Positions 45,752 through 55,998 are shown, numbered from the stretch's first letter. The stretch is DNA of 64,000 nucleotides from Streptomyces macrolidinus (GCF_023887685.1 NZ_JAMWMR010000012.1:99817-163816); one strand, 5' to 3'. The notes: generated by a model not told the origin, from the letters alone. Made by a program: numbers and translations.

Positions 45752-46003
45752 TCATTCAAAGAGGCCGGAGTCGCTCGGTACGTAGGTGAAGCAGTAGCCG
45801 CTGGTCCCGCCGTAGTACTGGTCGCCGTAGTAGAGGACGTAGTCCCCTGTGAACGGGCCCACGACACCGTCGGGTTGGACATGGAAAAGTCCTTGGAACC
45901 ATTGGACCTGAGCTTTGGTCTGCGGGCCCCACAGTCCGTCTTCGGTGATGAGCGGGTGACCCTGTGACGCGGTGTCGAATGCACTGATGCCTTCGACGTT
46001 CAT
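45752..46003 (-). CDS. Peptidoglycan-binding-domain protein, probably truncated at its 5' end
   Basis: The 83 residues are one PG_binding_1-type unit (LITEDGLWGPQTKAQVQWFQG) with a short Tyr/Gly-rich tail. Such proteins normally carry a signal peptide in front; none is here. The first codon is immediately at the junction with the AraC gene, and the two ATGs share the palindrome CATG at 46001-46004. I see no ribosome site. Confidence 0.5.
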   Translation of the reverse strand: MNVEGISAFDTASQGHPLITEDGLWGPQTKAQVQWFQGLFHVQPDGVVGPFTGDYVLYYGDQYYGGTSGYCFTYVPSDSGLFE

Positions 46004-46901
46004 GCCGCGCGATCCGGACGGTTTCTACGCCGAAGGCGCTGTCCTGGACCCGGGCCGCGCACAGTTGACGAGGTTCATCTACTCACTGCTGCGTTCCAAG
46101 CGCACGCCGGCGCTGATCCGTCGCGGTGATCCTGAGCAGTACCAGTTGGGGCTGGTGTCGAGGGGCTCCGCGTGGTTTTCCCAGAACGGCGCGGAAGCCG
46201 AGCTGCAGGCAGGGGACATGGCACTCTGGGATACCTCGCTCCCTTACGAATCCGGATCCGGGATGGACGGCGGCGACGTCGAAGTGTTCGTCCTGCAGAT
46301 CCCCAAGACCGCGTGGCCCCTGCCGTCACGAGAAGCGCAACGCCTTCTGGCTCGGCCCGTCCGGGGCGGCGTCGGCTTCCCGGCCGTACTGTCCGACATC
46401 CTGGTCTCTGTCGCGGGCAATGGTCCCGATTGCCGGCCCGGCGACTTGACCGGTCTTGGCGACATAGCCTTGGAACTCGCTGTCTCCTGCATGGCCCAGC
46501 AATGTGACCAGGAGGAAGACGTCAGGGCTCCCGTCCGGTCCCAGGCGCTGCTCCGGCAGATCAACAGCTTTATCGAACACCGATTGGTGGACCCGGACCT
46601 GACACCACGCCAGATGGCGGAACACCATCACATATCGTTGCGTACGCTGTACACCCTGTTCAAGGAACAGCGCGAAGGGGTCTCAGGATCGATTCGCCGC
46701 CGACGGCTTGAGCGTTGCCGCGACGACCTGTCCCGTCCCGACCAACGGGACTACTCGGTCGAGGCCATCGCCGCCCGCTGGGGGTTCCACGACCCGAGCG
46801 CATTCGCCCGTACTTTCCGGAATACCTATGGCGCTTCGCCCAGCCAGTTCCGCCGCCAGGCCGAGGCGGCCGAGCGGAGAGAGCGACGCTGTCCTCGATG
46901 A
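46002..46901 (+). CDS. AraC-family regulator, probably N-terminally truncated
   Basis: The 299 residues begin inside the ligand-binding domain: MPRDPDGFYAEGAVLDPG is a stretch that follows some 40 residues in full-length relatives. The C-terminal AraC helix-turn-helix is intact (DLTPRQMAEHHHISLRTLY, VEAIAARWGFHDPSAFARTF). A GTG at 45972 would add ten non-homologous residues. No good ribosome site is seen, so it may not be expressed. Confidence 0.65.
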   Translation: MPRDPDGFYAEGAVLDPGRAQLTRFIYSLLRSKRTPALIRRGDPEQYQLGLVSRGSAWFSQNGAEAELQAGDMALWDTSLPYESGSGMDGGDVEVFVLQIPKTAWPLPSREAQRLLARPVRGGVGFPAVLSDILVSVAGNGPDCRPGDLTGLGDIALELAVSCMAQQCDQEEDVRAPVRSQALLRQINSFIEHRLVDPDLTPRQMAEHHHISLRTLYTLFKEQREGVSGSIRRRRLERCRDDLSRPDQRDYSVEAIAARWGFHDPSAFARTFRNTYGASPSQFRRQAEAAERRERRCPR

Positions 46902-47395
46902 TCACGAGCGGCGACCGGCGCCGGACTGTCGGCTCGTTGACACAGGCTGCCACCGCCGCCGCCCAGACCTGGACGCGCGTCATCCCACCCCGACCGGAGG
47001 AGGCGTCCCCGTCGAATGCTTGCGACGTCAGGTGTGGCCGTCTCGTTGGCTCCCCCTTGCCGGGCTACGCGCGACAGCTCACCATTCGGCCCTCTACTCC
47101 CGAAACTGCCACTACGCCGAGACGTCCGCCGGGACAGCGACAAGCGTAGGCCCCTTCTTCTGGCGGCCTTGAGTTCTAGCGGTCGGCGCTGAGACGCCAG
47201 GTCCAGCCGGACGTACTCCGGCTGGCTCGCCGTCCACATGGACGCACTCACCGGCGTCCTCGCCCACACCTCGACGGCCTGGACGACGACATCCCATCCG
47301 AGCTGCGCCCGGCGAGGCCACGGTCCCACCGGCAGCCGGACCGGCTCAGGGCCGGTCCGGGTGCCGGTGTGCCGGGCCGGGGGCACACTGGAGAC
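46902..47395. other. 494-bp region without a recognisable gene
   Basis: Open frames exist on both strands, as expected at this GC content. None has a convincing start or family motif. It may hold remnants of a lost gene between the truncated AraC gene and the next plus-strand gene. Confidence 0.3.
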
Positions 47396-47857
47396 GTGCG
47401 ACATCGTTTCGTTCGGCTGTTCGGTCGCCGTCGTCCGGCGACCGACGATGCCTCGCACCAGGCCCAGCTCCGGGCCCTGACCGCCCTGTTGGACGAGGCG
47501 GTCACCGTCCAGGTGGGGGCCGACCTCGCGGTGGCGGCCTGTGGCGAGCCCGGACCCGTGCGCGCGGAGGCCGCGCGGACGTGCGGGCGGCACACCGTGG
47601 CCCTGCACCGGCTCAGCGGGCGCCTGCACAGCCTGCCGATGACGTATCCAGATCTCGCCGCGGCACGCGCGCACGCGGGTCGGCTGCTGGCGTACGACCA
47701 GTGGATGGTGCGCCAGGCGATGGACCTGGCGTTCACCGCGCACGCCGACGCGTGGACCGAGGCCGCGCGGCTGCGGCTGAACGGCCTCGGCCGCCCCGCG
47801 GACGAGCTGCGCAGGCTCCGGGACCGGCTGAACAGGCCGAGTACGCAAGGCTGTTGA
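47396..47857 (+). CDS. Hypothetical helical protein
   Basis: I do not recognise this 153-residue protein. It is Ala/Arg/Leu-rich and helical (LTALLDEAVTVQVGADLAV, AARTCGRHTVALHRLSGRL), with two cysteines near residues 48 and 61. Start GTG 47396 follows GGAG closely. It is 30 bases upstream of the pyrophosphatase gene on the same strand and may be cotranscribed with it. Confidence 0.55.
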   Translation: MRHRFVRLFGRRRPATDDASHQAQLRALTALLDEAVTVQVGADLAVAACGEPGPVRAEAARTCGRHTVALHRLSGRLHSLPMTYPDLAAARAHAGRLLAYDQWMVRQAMDLAFTAHADAWTEAARLRLNGLGRPADELRRLRDRLNRPSTQGC

Positions 47858-47887
47858 GCGGCTCACCGGCAACGCAAGGAGGCCGTC

Positions 47888-48370
47888 GTGGAGTTCGACG
47901 TGATCGTGGAGATCCCCCAAGGCTCGCGCAACAAGTACGAGATGGACCATGAACTGCACCGACTCCGCCTGGACCGGATGCTGTTCACCTCCACCCGGTA
48001 CCCGGCCGACTACGGCTACATCGAGCACACGCTGGGCGGCGACGGCGATCCGCTGGACGCCCTCGTCCTGGTCGGCGACCCCACCTTCCCCGGCTGTGCG
48101 ATCAGGTGCCGTGCCGTCGGGATGTTCGTCATGAAGGACGAGGCGGGCCCGGACGAGAAGGTGCTCTGCGTCCCCGCGCACGACCCGCGCTACGAGGGCG
48201 TGCAGGACATCGGGGACGTCCCCGTCTTCGACCGGCTGGAGATCACCCACTTCTTCGAGGTCTACAAGGACCTGGAGCCGGGCAAGTCGGTCGAGGGCTC
48301 CCACTGGGAGGGCCGCGACCAGGCGTACGCGGAGATCGAGGCCTCCCGGCGGCGGGCCGCCGAGGCCTGA
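47888..48370 (+). CDS. ppa: Inorganic pyrophosphatase (family I)
   Basis: The 160-residue enzyme hydrolyses pyrophosphate. The family I signature [10 protein letters not shown] and the [14 protein letters not shown] strand are present, along with [12 protein letters not shown] and the late [18 protein letters not shown] start with AAGGAGG upstream. Length is typical. Confidence 0.95.
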   Translation: MEFDVIVEIPQGSRNKYEMDHELHRLRLDRMLFTSTRYPADYGYIEHTLGGDGDPLDALVLVGDPTFPGCAIRCRAVGMFVMKDEAGPDEKVLCVPAHDPRYEGVQDIGDVPVFDRLEITHFFEVYKDLEPGKSVEGSHWEGRDQAYAEIEASRRRAAEA

Positions 48371-48397
48371 CCGGGCCACCGAGGCCTGAGCGGGCCA
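48360..48397. repeat. 19-bp tandem duplication across the pyrophosphatase stop codon
   Basis: CCGAGGCCTGACCGGGCCA at 48360-48378 is repeated at 48379-48397 with one change. The TGA stop (48368-48370) is inside the first copy. Confidence 0.9.
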
Positions 48398-48406
48398 CCG
48401 CCGCGC

Positions 48407-50224
48407 TCATACGCTCAGGCGGTACGGCAGCATGCACACCACCACGTCCGTACGGGACCGCAGGATGTGGGCCAGCAGCAGACCCCGCTGGTTCTGGAGG
48501 ATCTCGTAGCGCCGATGGCGGGGTTCGACCTCCGGGATGAGCACGGCGACCTGCCGGCCGTCCCCGGCCGCGCGCTCCACGTACTCGACGATCGGCTGGA
48601 CCAGCGAACGGTGCGGGCTGTCGATGATGTCGAGGCGTACGCCCGGGTTCCAGCGCTGCCACGCCTCCTGGAGCGCCCGCGCCCGGTCGGGGTCGGAGTG
48701 GACGGCGACCGCGACCACGTCACCGCCGAAGGCGAGCGCGGTGCTCACGGCGTGCCGGGCGAGCTTGCTGACCTCGCCGAGCGGCACGATCACCAGGCTG
48801 CGCTCGCGCAGGGCCGGGGGACCCGGGGTGCGGCCCAGCTCCAACTCCCGCCCCACCTCCGCGTAGTAGCGCTGGATGCGGGCGAACAGCAGCATCATCA
48901 GCGGGATCGCGACCACGACGACCCAGGCGCCGTGCAGGAACTTGGTGGTCAGGAGGATGACGGTGGCCACGGTGGTGAGCAGCGCCCCGGTGCCGTTGAT
49001 CAGTGCGCGTGGCTTCCAGTGGGCGGGGCGTTCGGTGGCCCAGTGCCGTACGAGACCGAGCTGACTGAGCGTGAAGCCGATGAACACGCCGATCGCGAAG
49101 AGCGGGATCAGCCGGTGGGTGCTCGCGTCGACCGCGGTGAGGAGCAGGGCGGCCAGCAGCGCCAGCGCGACCACGCCGTAGCGGTAGACGGGCCGTTCGG
49201 CGCGCAGCCCGAACAGGTGGGGCAGCCGGTTGTCACGCGCGAGCAGGCTCATGAGCACCGGGAGCCCGCCGAAGCTGGTGTTCGCGGCGAGGAGCAGGGC
49301 CAGGGTCACCAGGAGATTGGTGGCGTAGTAGGCCGGGCCGGTGCCGAAGGAACCGGCGGTGAGCTGGGCCAGTACCGTGACCTGCCCGCGGGGGGCCACA
49401 TGGTCGCGGTGGATGAGGAAGGCCAGGCCGATGAGCAGGAGCGCGAGGATCGCTCCCAGCATCAGCTCGGTGCGCTGGGCGCGTTGGACGCGTGGGGTGC
49501 GGAAGGTGGGGACGGCGTTGGCGATGGCCTCCACTCCGGTCAGGGCCGAGCAGCCGGAGGAGAACGCCTTGAGGACCAGCAGGATCCCGAGCGCCTCGTG
49601 CGCGGGGTGGGACTGTGCGGTGCCCACGACGGCGGCCGGGTGCGCGCGGAGCAGGCCGACGACGATGACACCGCCGATCGCCGCGATGAACAGCGCGGTG
49701 GGCAGCATCAGCACGCGGGCGCTGTCGGTGACGCCGCGCAGGTTCACGGCCGTCAGCACGGCAAGGCCGATGAGGCAGATGACGAGCTTGTGGCCCGCGA
49801 GCGCGGGGAAGGCGGAGGCGAGGGCGTCGGTGCCCGCGGCGAGGCTGACGGCGACGGTGAGGACGTAGTCGACGACGAGGCTGGCCGCGGCGAGCAGGCT
49901 GACCTTCGCGCCCAGGTCCTTCTTGGAGACGGCGTAGGCGCCGCCGCCGTCCGGGTGGACGGCGATCACCTGCGTGTACGAGACCACGAGCACGGCGAGC
50001 AGGAAGGTGATCACCAGGGTGATGGGCAGGGTCGCGGTCAGCGCGCCGGTCCCGGCGGCGACGAGGCCCAGCACGATCGCCTCGGGGCCGTACGCCACCG
50101 AGCTGAGCGCGTCCAGCGACAGCGCGGCCAGGCCTTCCAGGCTCGTGAGGTGGTCCCGCTCCCCCTCCCCCGGGCGGAGCGGGACCCGGGGGCTCAGCTC
50201 ACGACGTGCCAGGCCATACGCCAT
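48407..50224 (-). CDS. KimA-like APC-superfamily potassium transporter
   Basis: The 605-residue protein has about 12 membrane segments in its first 440 residues and a cytosolic C-terminal domain (about 450-605). The opening LEGLAALSLDALSSVAYGPEA and VIAVHPDGGGAYAVSKKDLG fit the KimA/YdaO-type K+ importers, although many homologues are labelled amino acid permeases. Its position next to kdp supports a potassium role. GAGG lies upstream of the ATG. I see no ydaO-type riboswitch in the leader. Confidence 0.75.
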   Translation of the reverse strand: MAYGLARRELSPRVPLRPGEGERDHLTSLEGLAALSLDALSSVAYGPEAIVLGLVAAGTGALTATLPITLVITFLLAVLVVSYTQVIAVHPDGGGAYAVSKKDLGAKVSLLAAASLVVDYVLTVAVSLAAGTDALASAFPALAGHKLVICLIGLAVLTAVNLRGVTDSARVLMLPTALFIAAIGGVIVVGLLRAHPAAVVGTAQSHPAHEALGILLVLKAFSSGCSALTGVEAIANAVPTFRTPRVQRAQRTELMLGAILALLLIGLAFLIHRDHVAPRGQVTVLAQLTAGSFGTGPAYYATNLLVTLALLLAANTSFGGLPVLMSLLARDNRLPHLFGLRAERPVYRYGVVALALLAALLLTAVDASTHRLIPLFAIGVFIGFTLSQLGLVRHWATERPAHWKPRALINGTGALLTTVATVILLTTKFLHGAWVVVVAIPLMMLLFARIQRYYAEVGRELELGRTPGPPALRERSLVIVPLGEVSKLARHAVSTALAFGGDVVAVAVHSDPDRARALQEAWQRWNPGVRLDIIDSPHRSLVQPIVEYVERAAGDGRQVAVLIPEVEPRHRRYEILQNQRGLLLAHILRSRTDVVVCMLPYRLSV

Positions 50225-50335
50225 CGGGACCTCATCACGGCTGGGCGGACGGTCGGCAACAGTGTCACCCGCCGGGGCCGGGGCCGCGTCCCGGACTACG
50301 GCAGGCGAGGGAGTGCGACGCGCGGGCGGTCAGTG

Positions 50336-50529
50336 CTAGGGCCTCTCGTTTGGATCACGCCGGGCTCGCGGGGTCTGGTGCCGCTCCCCCAAGCTCTTCG
50401 AGCAGGGGGGACCCCCAGCCGCGTTGTCGTCGGTTGGCAGGACTCCGCCCTGCCGCCCTCCTCCGCCTTGCGATGTACGGCACCAGACCCCGCTCCCTGA
50501 TCCGGCCTGATCCAAACGAAAGACCCTAG
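50336..50529. mobile_element. MITE-like element with 22-bp imperfect terminal inverted repeats
   Basis: The 194-bp element begins CTAGGGCCTCTCGTTTGGAT(CA) and ends with its reverse complement with two C/T differences. A second pair of arms (GCGGGGTCTGGTGCCG on the left, CGGCACCAGACCCCGC on the right) lies inside. No protein is encoded. I recall similar repeats flanked by CTAGGG in other Streptomyces genomes. It lies between kdpC and the KimA-like gene, both on the minus strand. Confidence 0.85.
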
Positions 50530-51188
50530 GCCGTGAGGTCCCGGAGGGCGGTGTTGAGCGCGAGGACGTTCACGCGGGGTTCGCCCATGAAGCCGAGGGT
50601 GCGGCCCTGGGTGTGTTCCTCGACCAGCTTCGCCACCCGCTCGACCGGCAGCCCGTTCCTGACGGCGACCCGGTGGACCTGGATCCGCGCGTACTGCGGG
50701 GAGATGTCGGGGTCCAGGCCCGAGCCGGAGGAGGTCACCGCGTCGGCGGGGATGTCCGACGGCTCGACCGTGTAGCCCGGCACGGAGTTGTCCTCGACGA
50801 CCGCGGCCCTGGCGGCCTCGACCTGCTCGCGCAGCGCCTTGGTGTCGGCGGCGAGGTTGGTGGCTCCGGACACGAGCAGCTTGTACCGGGTGTTGACCGT
50901 GTTGGTGCCGAGGCCGTGCGCCGGGCGGCCCTGGAACCACTTCAGGTCGGGGGCCGGGGGCTGGTCGCCCTTCGTCGACGGCAGGTCGTACGACTGCCCG
51001 ATCAGCGAGGAGCCGACGACCTTGCCGTCCGCGCCGACCCGGGAGCCGTTCGCCTTGCCGGGGAAGAACGCCTGGGCGACGCCGGTGACGACCAGCGGGT
51101 AGACGACGCCCGTGACCAGGGTCAGGACGAGCAGGGCGCGCAGGCCCGCGCCGAGCAACCGGGCGGTGTTCCTGAGGGAGTTGTTCAT
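50526..51188 (-). CDS. kdpC: K+-transporting ATPase subunit KdpC
   Basis: The 220-residue single-pass membrane subunit (segment about 15-38) stabilises the Kdp complex. Landmarks are GKVVGSSLIGQSY, LKWFQGRPA, ALREQV and SGSGLDPDISP. The stop codon TAG (50526-50528) lies within the terminal inverted repeat of the MITE-like element. The C-terminus ends NTALRDLTA, close to the normal family end. Confidence 0.95.
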   Translation of the reverse strand: MNNSLRNTARLLGAGLRALLVLTLVTGVVYPLVVTGVAQAFFPGKANGSRVGADGKVVGSSLIGQSYDLPSTKGDQPPAPDLKWFQGRPAHGLGTNTVNTRYKLLVSGATNLAADTKALREQVEAARAAVVEDNSVPGYTVEPSDIPADAVTSSGSGLDPDISPQYARIQVHRVAVRNGLPVERVAKLVEEHTQGRTLGFMGEPRVNVLALNTALRDLTA

Positions 51189-51231
51189 GGCGATTCAGCA
51201 CGCTTTCGCATCAGTACAGGCGCATTCCGCA

Positions 51232-53364
51232 TCAGTGCAGCCCGGGGAGGAGGGAGATGAGCAGATCGATGATCTTGATGCCGACGAAGGGGGCGACCAG
51301 TCCGCCGAGGCCGTAGATCCCGAGGTTGCGGCGCAGCATCCGGTCGGCGCTCACCGGCTTGTACTGCACGCCTCTGAGGGCGAGCGGCACCAGCACGATG
51401 ATGATCAGTGCGTTGAAGATCACCGCGGAGAGGATGGCGGAGTCGGGCGAGGACAGCCGCATGATGTTGAGCTTGTCCAGGCCCGGATGGACCGCGGCGA
51501 ACAGCGCCGGGATGATCGCGAAGTACTTCGCGACGTCGTTGGCGATGGAGAACGTCGTCAGCGCGCCGCGGGTGATCAGCAACTGCTTGCCGATCTCCAC
51601 GATCTCGATGAGCTTGGTCGGGTTGGAGTCGAGGTCGACCATGTTGCCGGCCTCCTTGGCGGCCGACGTACCGGTGTTCATCGCGACCCCGACGTCCGCC
51701 TGGGCGAGCGCGGGCGCGTCGTTGGTGCCGTCACCGGTCATCGCGACCAGCTTGCCGCCCGCCTGCTCCCGTCGGATCAGCGCCATCTTGTCCTCGGGGG
51801 TGGCCTCGGCGAGGAAGTCGTCGACGCCCGCCTCCTCGGCGATGGCCTTGGCGGTCAGCGGGTTGTCGCCGGTGATCATGACGGTCCTGATGCCCATGCG
51901 GCGCAGTTCCGTGAACCGTTCGCGCATCCCGTCCTTGACGACGTCCTTGAGGTGGATGACGCCCAGGACCCGGGCCCCGTCCGCGTCCTCGACGGCCACG
52001 AGCAGCGGGGTGCCGCCCTGCTGGGAGATCCGGTCGGCGACCGCGTCCGCGTCCTTCGGCACCTCGCCGCCGCGTTCCCGTACCCAGGCGATGACCGAAC
52101 CGGCCGCGCCCTTGCGGATCCTGCGGCCGTCCACGTCGACGCCGGACATACGGGACTGGGCGGTGAAGGCGATCCACTCGGCCCCGGCCAGCTCGCCCTG
52201 GTCGCGCTCGCGCAGCTCGTACTTCTGCTTGGCGAGGACGACCACGGAGCGGCCCTCGGGGGTCTCGTCGGCCAGCGAGGACAACTGGGCGGCGTCGGCG
52301 ACCTCGGCGGCGCTCGCGCCGCCCACCGGCACGAACGCGGATGCCTGCCGGTTGCCGAGCGTGATGGTGCCGGTCTTGTCGAGCAGCAGGGTCGAGACGT
52401 CACCGGCGGCTTCGACGGCCCGGCCGGACATGGCGAGGACGTTGCGCTGCACCAGCCGGTCCATTCCGGCGATGCCGATCGCGGACAGCAGCGCGCCGAT
52501 CGTCGTCGGGATGAGGCAGACGAGCAGGGCCACCAGGACGACCAGGGTCAGACGGGTGCCCGCGTACTCGGCGAACGGCGGCAGCGTGGCGCAGGCGAGG
52601 AGGAAGACGATCGTCAGCGCCGCCAGCAGGATGTTGAGCGCGATCTCGTTGGGTGTCTTCTGCCGGGCCGCGCCCTCGACCAGGCCGATCATCCGGTCGA
52701 TGAAGGTCTCCCCCGGCTTCGTCGTGATCTTGACGACGATCCGGTCGGACAGCACCTTCGTACCGCCGGTGACCGCGGACCGGTCGCCGCCGGACTCGCG
52801 GATGACGGGCGCCGACTCGCCGGTGATCGCGGACTCGTCGACGCTCGCGACGCCCTCGATCACATCGCCGTCGCCCGGGATGATGTCACCGGCCTCGCAG
52901 ACGACCAGGTCACCGATGCGCAGCTCGGTGCCGGGGACCTGCTCCTCGCGGTCGCCGGTCAGCCGCCTGGCCAGGGTGTCCGTCTTGGCCTTGCGCAGGG
53001 TGTCGGCCTGGGCCTTGCCGCGGCCCTCGGCGACGGCCTCCGCCAGATTGGCGAAGACGACGGTGAGCCAGAGCCAGGCGCTGATCGCCCAGCCGAACCG
53101 GTCACTCGGGGTCCGGAAGGAGAAGACCGTGGTCAGCACCGCGCCGATCCACACCACGAACATCACGGGCGAGGTGACCATCACCCGTGGATCGAGCTTG
53201 CGCAGCGCGTCCGGTAGCGACCTGACCAGTTGGCGGGGTTCGAACAGGCCCGCGCCGACACGGCCCTTGGCGAACCTGCGCCCGCTCGGGACATCGCTGT
53301 GCGGGGCCCGGCTCGGAGTGACGGTGGGCATGGGAACCTCTGGGTTCTTGGTACGGGTGGTCAT
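51232..53364 (-). CDS. kdpB: K+-transporting P-type ATPase subunit KdpB
   Basis: The 710-residue catalytic subunit has the phosphorylation motif DKTGTIT (near residue 327), ITGES in the actuator domain, [10 protein letters not shown] and [16 protein letters not shown]. Start ATG 53362-53364 overlaps the kdpA stop (ATGA). A second ATG with AGAGG lies 11 codons in. Confidence 0.97.
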   Translation of the reverse strand: MTTRTKNPEVPMPTVTPSRAPHSDVPSGRRFAKGRVGAGLFEPRQLVRSLPDALRKLDPRVMVTSPVMFVVWIGAVLTTVFSFRTPSDRFGWAISAWLWLTVVFANLAEAVAEGRGKAQADTLRKAKTDTLARRLTGDREEQVPGTELRIGDLVVCEAGDIIPGDGDVIEGVASVDESAITGESAPVIRESGGDRSAVTGGTKVLSDRIVVKITTKPGETFIDRMIGLVEGAARQKTPNEIALNILLAALTIVFLLACATLPPFAEYAGTRLTLVVLVALLVCLIPTTIGALLSAIGIAGMDRLVQRNVLAMSGRAVEAAGDVSTLLLDKTGTITLGNRQASAFVPVGGASAAEVADAAQLSSLADETPEGRSVVVLAKQKYELRERDQGELAGAEWIAFTAQSRMSGVDVDGRRIRKGAAGSVIAWVRERGGEVPKDADAVADRISQQGGTPLLVAVEDADGARVLGVIHLKDVVKDGMRERFTELRRMGIRTVMITGDNPLTAKAIAEEAGVDDFLAEATPEDKMALIRREQAGGKLVAMTGDGTNDAPALAQADVGVAMNTGTSAAKEAGNMVDLDSNPTKLIEIVEIGKQLLITRGALTTFSIANDVAKYFAIIPALFAAVHPGLDKLNIMRLSSPDSAILSAVIFNALIIIVLVPLALRGVQYKPVSADRMLRRNLGIYGLGGLVAPFVGIKIIDLLISLLPGLH

Positions 53365-55025
53365 GACGCCAGCCCCTCGGCCAGCGGGCCCAGTGCGAGG
53401 GCCGGGAAGTAGGTCAGCCCGACGATGATCAGGATCGCGCCCACCAACAGCCCGGTGAACAGCGGCTTCTCGGTGCGCAGGGTGCCCGCGGTGACCGGTA
53501 CCGGCTGCTGCTCGGCCAGCGATCCGGCGAGCGCGAGGACGAACACCATCGGCAGGAAGCGGCCGAACAGCATGGCGAGCCCGGTCATGGTGTTGAACCA
53601 GTCCGTGTTCGCGTTCAGGCCCGCGAAGGCCGAGCCGTTGTTGTTCGAGGCGGACGTGAAGGCGTACAGGATCTCGGAGAACCCGTGCGCGCCGGGGTTG
53701 AGCATCGAGTGCCGCGCCGAGGGCAGGGCCATGGAGACCGCGGTGCACACGAGGACCAGCGCCGGGGTGATCAGGATGTAGACGGCGGCGAGCTTGATCT
53801 CCCGGGTGCGGATCTTCTTGCCCAGGTACTCGGGGGTGCGGCCGACCATCAGACCGGCGATGAACACCGCGATGATCGCCATGATCAGGATGCCGTAGAG
53901 ACCGGAGCCGACGCCGCCGGGCGCGATCTCGCCGAGCATCATGCCGAGCAGGGCGATGCCACCGCCGAACCCGGTGAACGAGGAGTGGAAGGAGTCGACC
54001 GCTCCCGTCGAGGTGAGGGTGGTGGACACCGCGAAGATCGAGGAGGCGCCGACGCCGAAGCGGACCTCCTTGCCCTCCATCGCGCCGCCCGCGAGCCGCA
54101 GCGCCCCTTCGTGGTGGGCGAACTCGGTCCACATCATCAGGGCGACGAAGCCGACCCAGATGGTGACCATGGTGGCGAGGATCGCGTAGCCCTGCCGGAC
54201 CGAGCCGACCATGATGCCGAACGTCCGGGTCAGTGCGAACGGGATCACCAGGATCAGGAAGATCTCGAAGAGGTTGGTGAAGGGGGTCGGGTTCTCGAAG
54301 GGGTGCGCGCTGTTGGCGTTGAAGTAGCCACCGCCGTTGGTGGCCAGCTCCTTGATGGCCTCCTGCGAGGCGACCGCGCCCCCGTTCCACTGCTGGGAGC
54401 CGCCGAGGAACTGGCCGACCGCGTGGATGCCGGAGAAGTTCTGCAGGGCGCCCGCGGCCACCAGGACGATCGCGGCGATCATCGCGATCGGCAGCAGGAT
54501 GCGGACGACTCCGCGGACCAGGTCGGCCCAGAAGTTGCCCAGGGCGCCGGCGCGCGTGGCGGCGAAGCCGCGGACCAGGGCCACGGCCACGGCGATGCCG
54601 ACGGCCCCGGAGACGAAGTTCTGCACGGCGAGCCCGGCGGTCTGCACGACATGGCCCATGGCCTGTTCACCGGCGTACGACTGCCAGTTGGTGTTCGTCA
54701 CGAAGGAGGCGGCGGTGTTGAAGGCCTGCGCGGGTTCGATGGACCGGAAGCCGAGCGAGAGGGGCAGGACGCCCTGGAGCCGCTGGAGCAGATAGAGAAG
54801 GAGAACGCCGACCGCAGAGAAGGCGAGGACGCCGCGCAGATAGGCGGGCCAGCTCATCCGGACGTTCGGGTTGACGCCGATCCCCCGGTAGATCCACTTC
54901 TCGATCCGCAGATGCCGGTCGGAGGAGTAGACCTTGGCCATGTAGGTGCCCAGGGGGACATAGGCGAGGCTCAGTGCCGCCATCAGGGCGAGCAACTGGA
55001 GCACACCGGCCAGTACGGGGCTCAT
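53361..55025 (-). CDS. kdpA: K+-transporting ATPase subunit KdpA
   Basis: The 554-residue channel-like subunit carries the K+ pore, with [18 protein letters not shown] and [18 protein letters not shown] selectivity-loop motifs. About ten membrane segments. It starts seven bases after kdpF and overlaps kdpB. Confidence 0.97.
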   Translation of the reverse strand: MSPVLAGVLQLLALMAALSLAYVPLGTYMAKVYSSDRHLRIEKWIYRGIGVNPNVRMSWPAYLRGVLAFSAVGVLLLYLLQRLQGVLPLSLGFRSIEPAQAFNTAASFVTNTNWQSYAGEQAMGHVVQTAGLAVQNFVSGAVGIAVAVALVRGFAATRAGALGNFWADLVRGVVRILLPIAMIAAIVLVAAGALQNFSGIHAVGQFLGGSQQWNGGAVASQEAIKELATNGGGYFNANSAHPFENPTPFTNLFEIFLILVIPFALTRTFGIMVGSVRQGYAILATMVTIWVGFVALMMWTEFAHHEGALRLAGGAMEGKEVRFGVGASSIFAVSTTLTSTGAVDSFHSSFTGFGGGIALLGMMLGEIAPGGVGSGLYGILIMAIIAVFIAGLMVGRTPEYLGKKIRTREIKLAAVYILITPALVLVCTAVSMALPSARHSMLNPGAHGFSEILYAFTSASNNNGSAFAGLNANTDWFNTMTGLAMLFGRFLPMVFVLALAGSLAEQQPVPVTAGTLRTEKPLFTGLLVGAILIIVGLTYFPALALGPLAEGLAS

Positions 55026-55032
55026 CGGGCTC

Positions 55033-55122
55033 TCAGAACCTCTCCGGGAAGAGCAGGGCGAGGACGAGATAGCCCAGCAGGGCGACGGCCACGACCAGGC
55101 CGACGATGTTCTCGACGGTCAC
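55033..55122 (-). CDS. kdpF: K+-transporting ATPase subunit KdpF
   Basis: A 29-residue single-membrane-segment peptide ([18 protein letters not shown] and LALLFPERF) in the kdpF position. It starts at GTG 55120-55122, overlapping the stop of the 27-residue peptide gene (GTGA). KdpF stabilises the Kdp complex. Confidence 0.9.
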   Translation of the reverse strand: MTVENIVGLVVAVALLGYLVLALLFPERF

Positions 55123-55202
55123 AGCTTCGCCACCCCCTTGGCGGCGAGGGCCACCAGCGCGAAGACCGCGACCGTGGCGATGACGAAGGCCAGATCGGCC
55201 AT
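55119..55202 (-). CDS. 27-residue membrane peptide upstream of kdpF
   Basis: MADLAFVIATVAVFALV then [10 protein letters not shown] is one membrane segment with a basic end. AGGAG lies nine bases upstream of the ATG at 55200-55202. The overlap with kdpF means that ribosomes reading it feed kdpF. It is either a second KdpF-like subunit or a leader peptide; I cannot tell which. Confidence 0.7.
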   Translation of the reverse strand: MADLAFVIATVAVFALVALAAKGVAKL

Positions 55203-55358
55203 CGTGAGCTCCTGGGATGAGTTCGAATGGGACAGCAACGGTTCGAGAGAAGCGTGTTTCCGGCCGGATTCGACTTCCGTTGACGGGTCCCTTACGGGGA
55301 TGTTCACCCCTTTGATGGAACTCTTACGGCTCCCCGCACTTCCACGGCTCCCGCGCCG

Positions 55359-55832
55359 TCACAGGCCCAGTTCGCTCAGGCCCGGGTGGTCGTCGGGCCT
55401 GCGGCCCAGCGGCCAGTGGAACAGGCGCTCCGACTCCGTGATCGGAAGGTCGTTGATGGAGGCGTGGCGCCTGCGCATCAGACCGTCGCCGTCGAACTCC
55501 CAGTTCTCGTTGCCGTAGGAGCGGAACCAGGTGCCCGAGTCGTCATGGCATTCGTAGGCGAAGCGCACGGCGATACGGTCGCCGTCGAAGGCCCAGAGTT
55601 CCTTGATGAGCCGGTACTCCAGCTCGCGCCGCCACTTGCGGGTGAGGAACGCGACGATCTCGTCGCGGCCGTTGATGAACTCGGCGCGATTGCGCCAGCG
55701 GGAGTCGGCCGTGTAGGCGAGGGCGACCTTCTCGGGGTCGCGTGAGTTCCAGCCGTCCTCCGCCGCCCGCACCTTCTCCAGGGCGGTGTCCCGGGTGAAC
55801 GGGGGGAACGGCGGGCGCGGTGCGTGCGTCAT
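55359..55832 (-). CDS. DUF1348 (NTF2-like/SnoaL-fold) protein
   Basis: The 157-residue cone-fold protein has the DUF1348 pattern [32 protein letters not shown] and [19 protein letters not shown] precedes the ATG at 55830-55832. No enzyme activity is known to me for the family. Confidence 0.85.
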   Translation of the reverse strand: MTHAPRPPFPPFTRDTALEKVRAAEDGWNSRDPEKVALAYTADSRWRNRAEFINGRDEIVAFLTRKWRRELEYRLIKELWAFDGDRIAVRFAYECHDDSGTWFRSYGNENWEFDGDGLMRRRHASINDLPITESERLFHWPLGRRPDDHPGLSELGL

Positions 55833-55998
55833 GGCAACCTCCGTAGGGAGAACGTCTGTTCTCCATCGGGTTGCCACGGTAGGTGTACTTGGCGGGACCG
55901 AGGTCGAGCACCACGCCCGGTCCCGCCCGTCCGCCCCCTGTCGGCGAACGTGATACGGCCGTGCGCCGCCTGCGGCAGCGGCGCCGACCAGTCTCCTG

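Noticed and set aside
50225..50335. A ydaO/c-di-AMP riboswitch before the KimA-like gene
   Set aside because: The leader is short and lacks the conserved core; nothing to support it.
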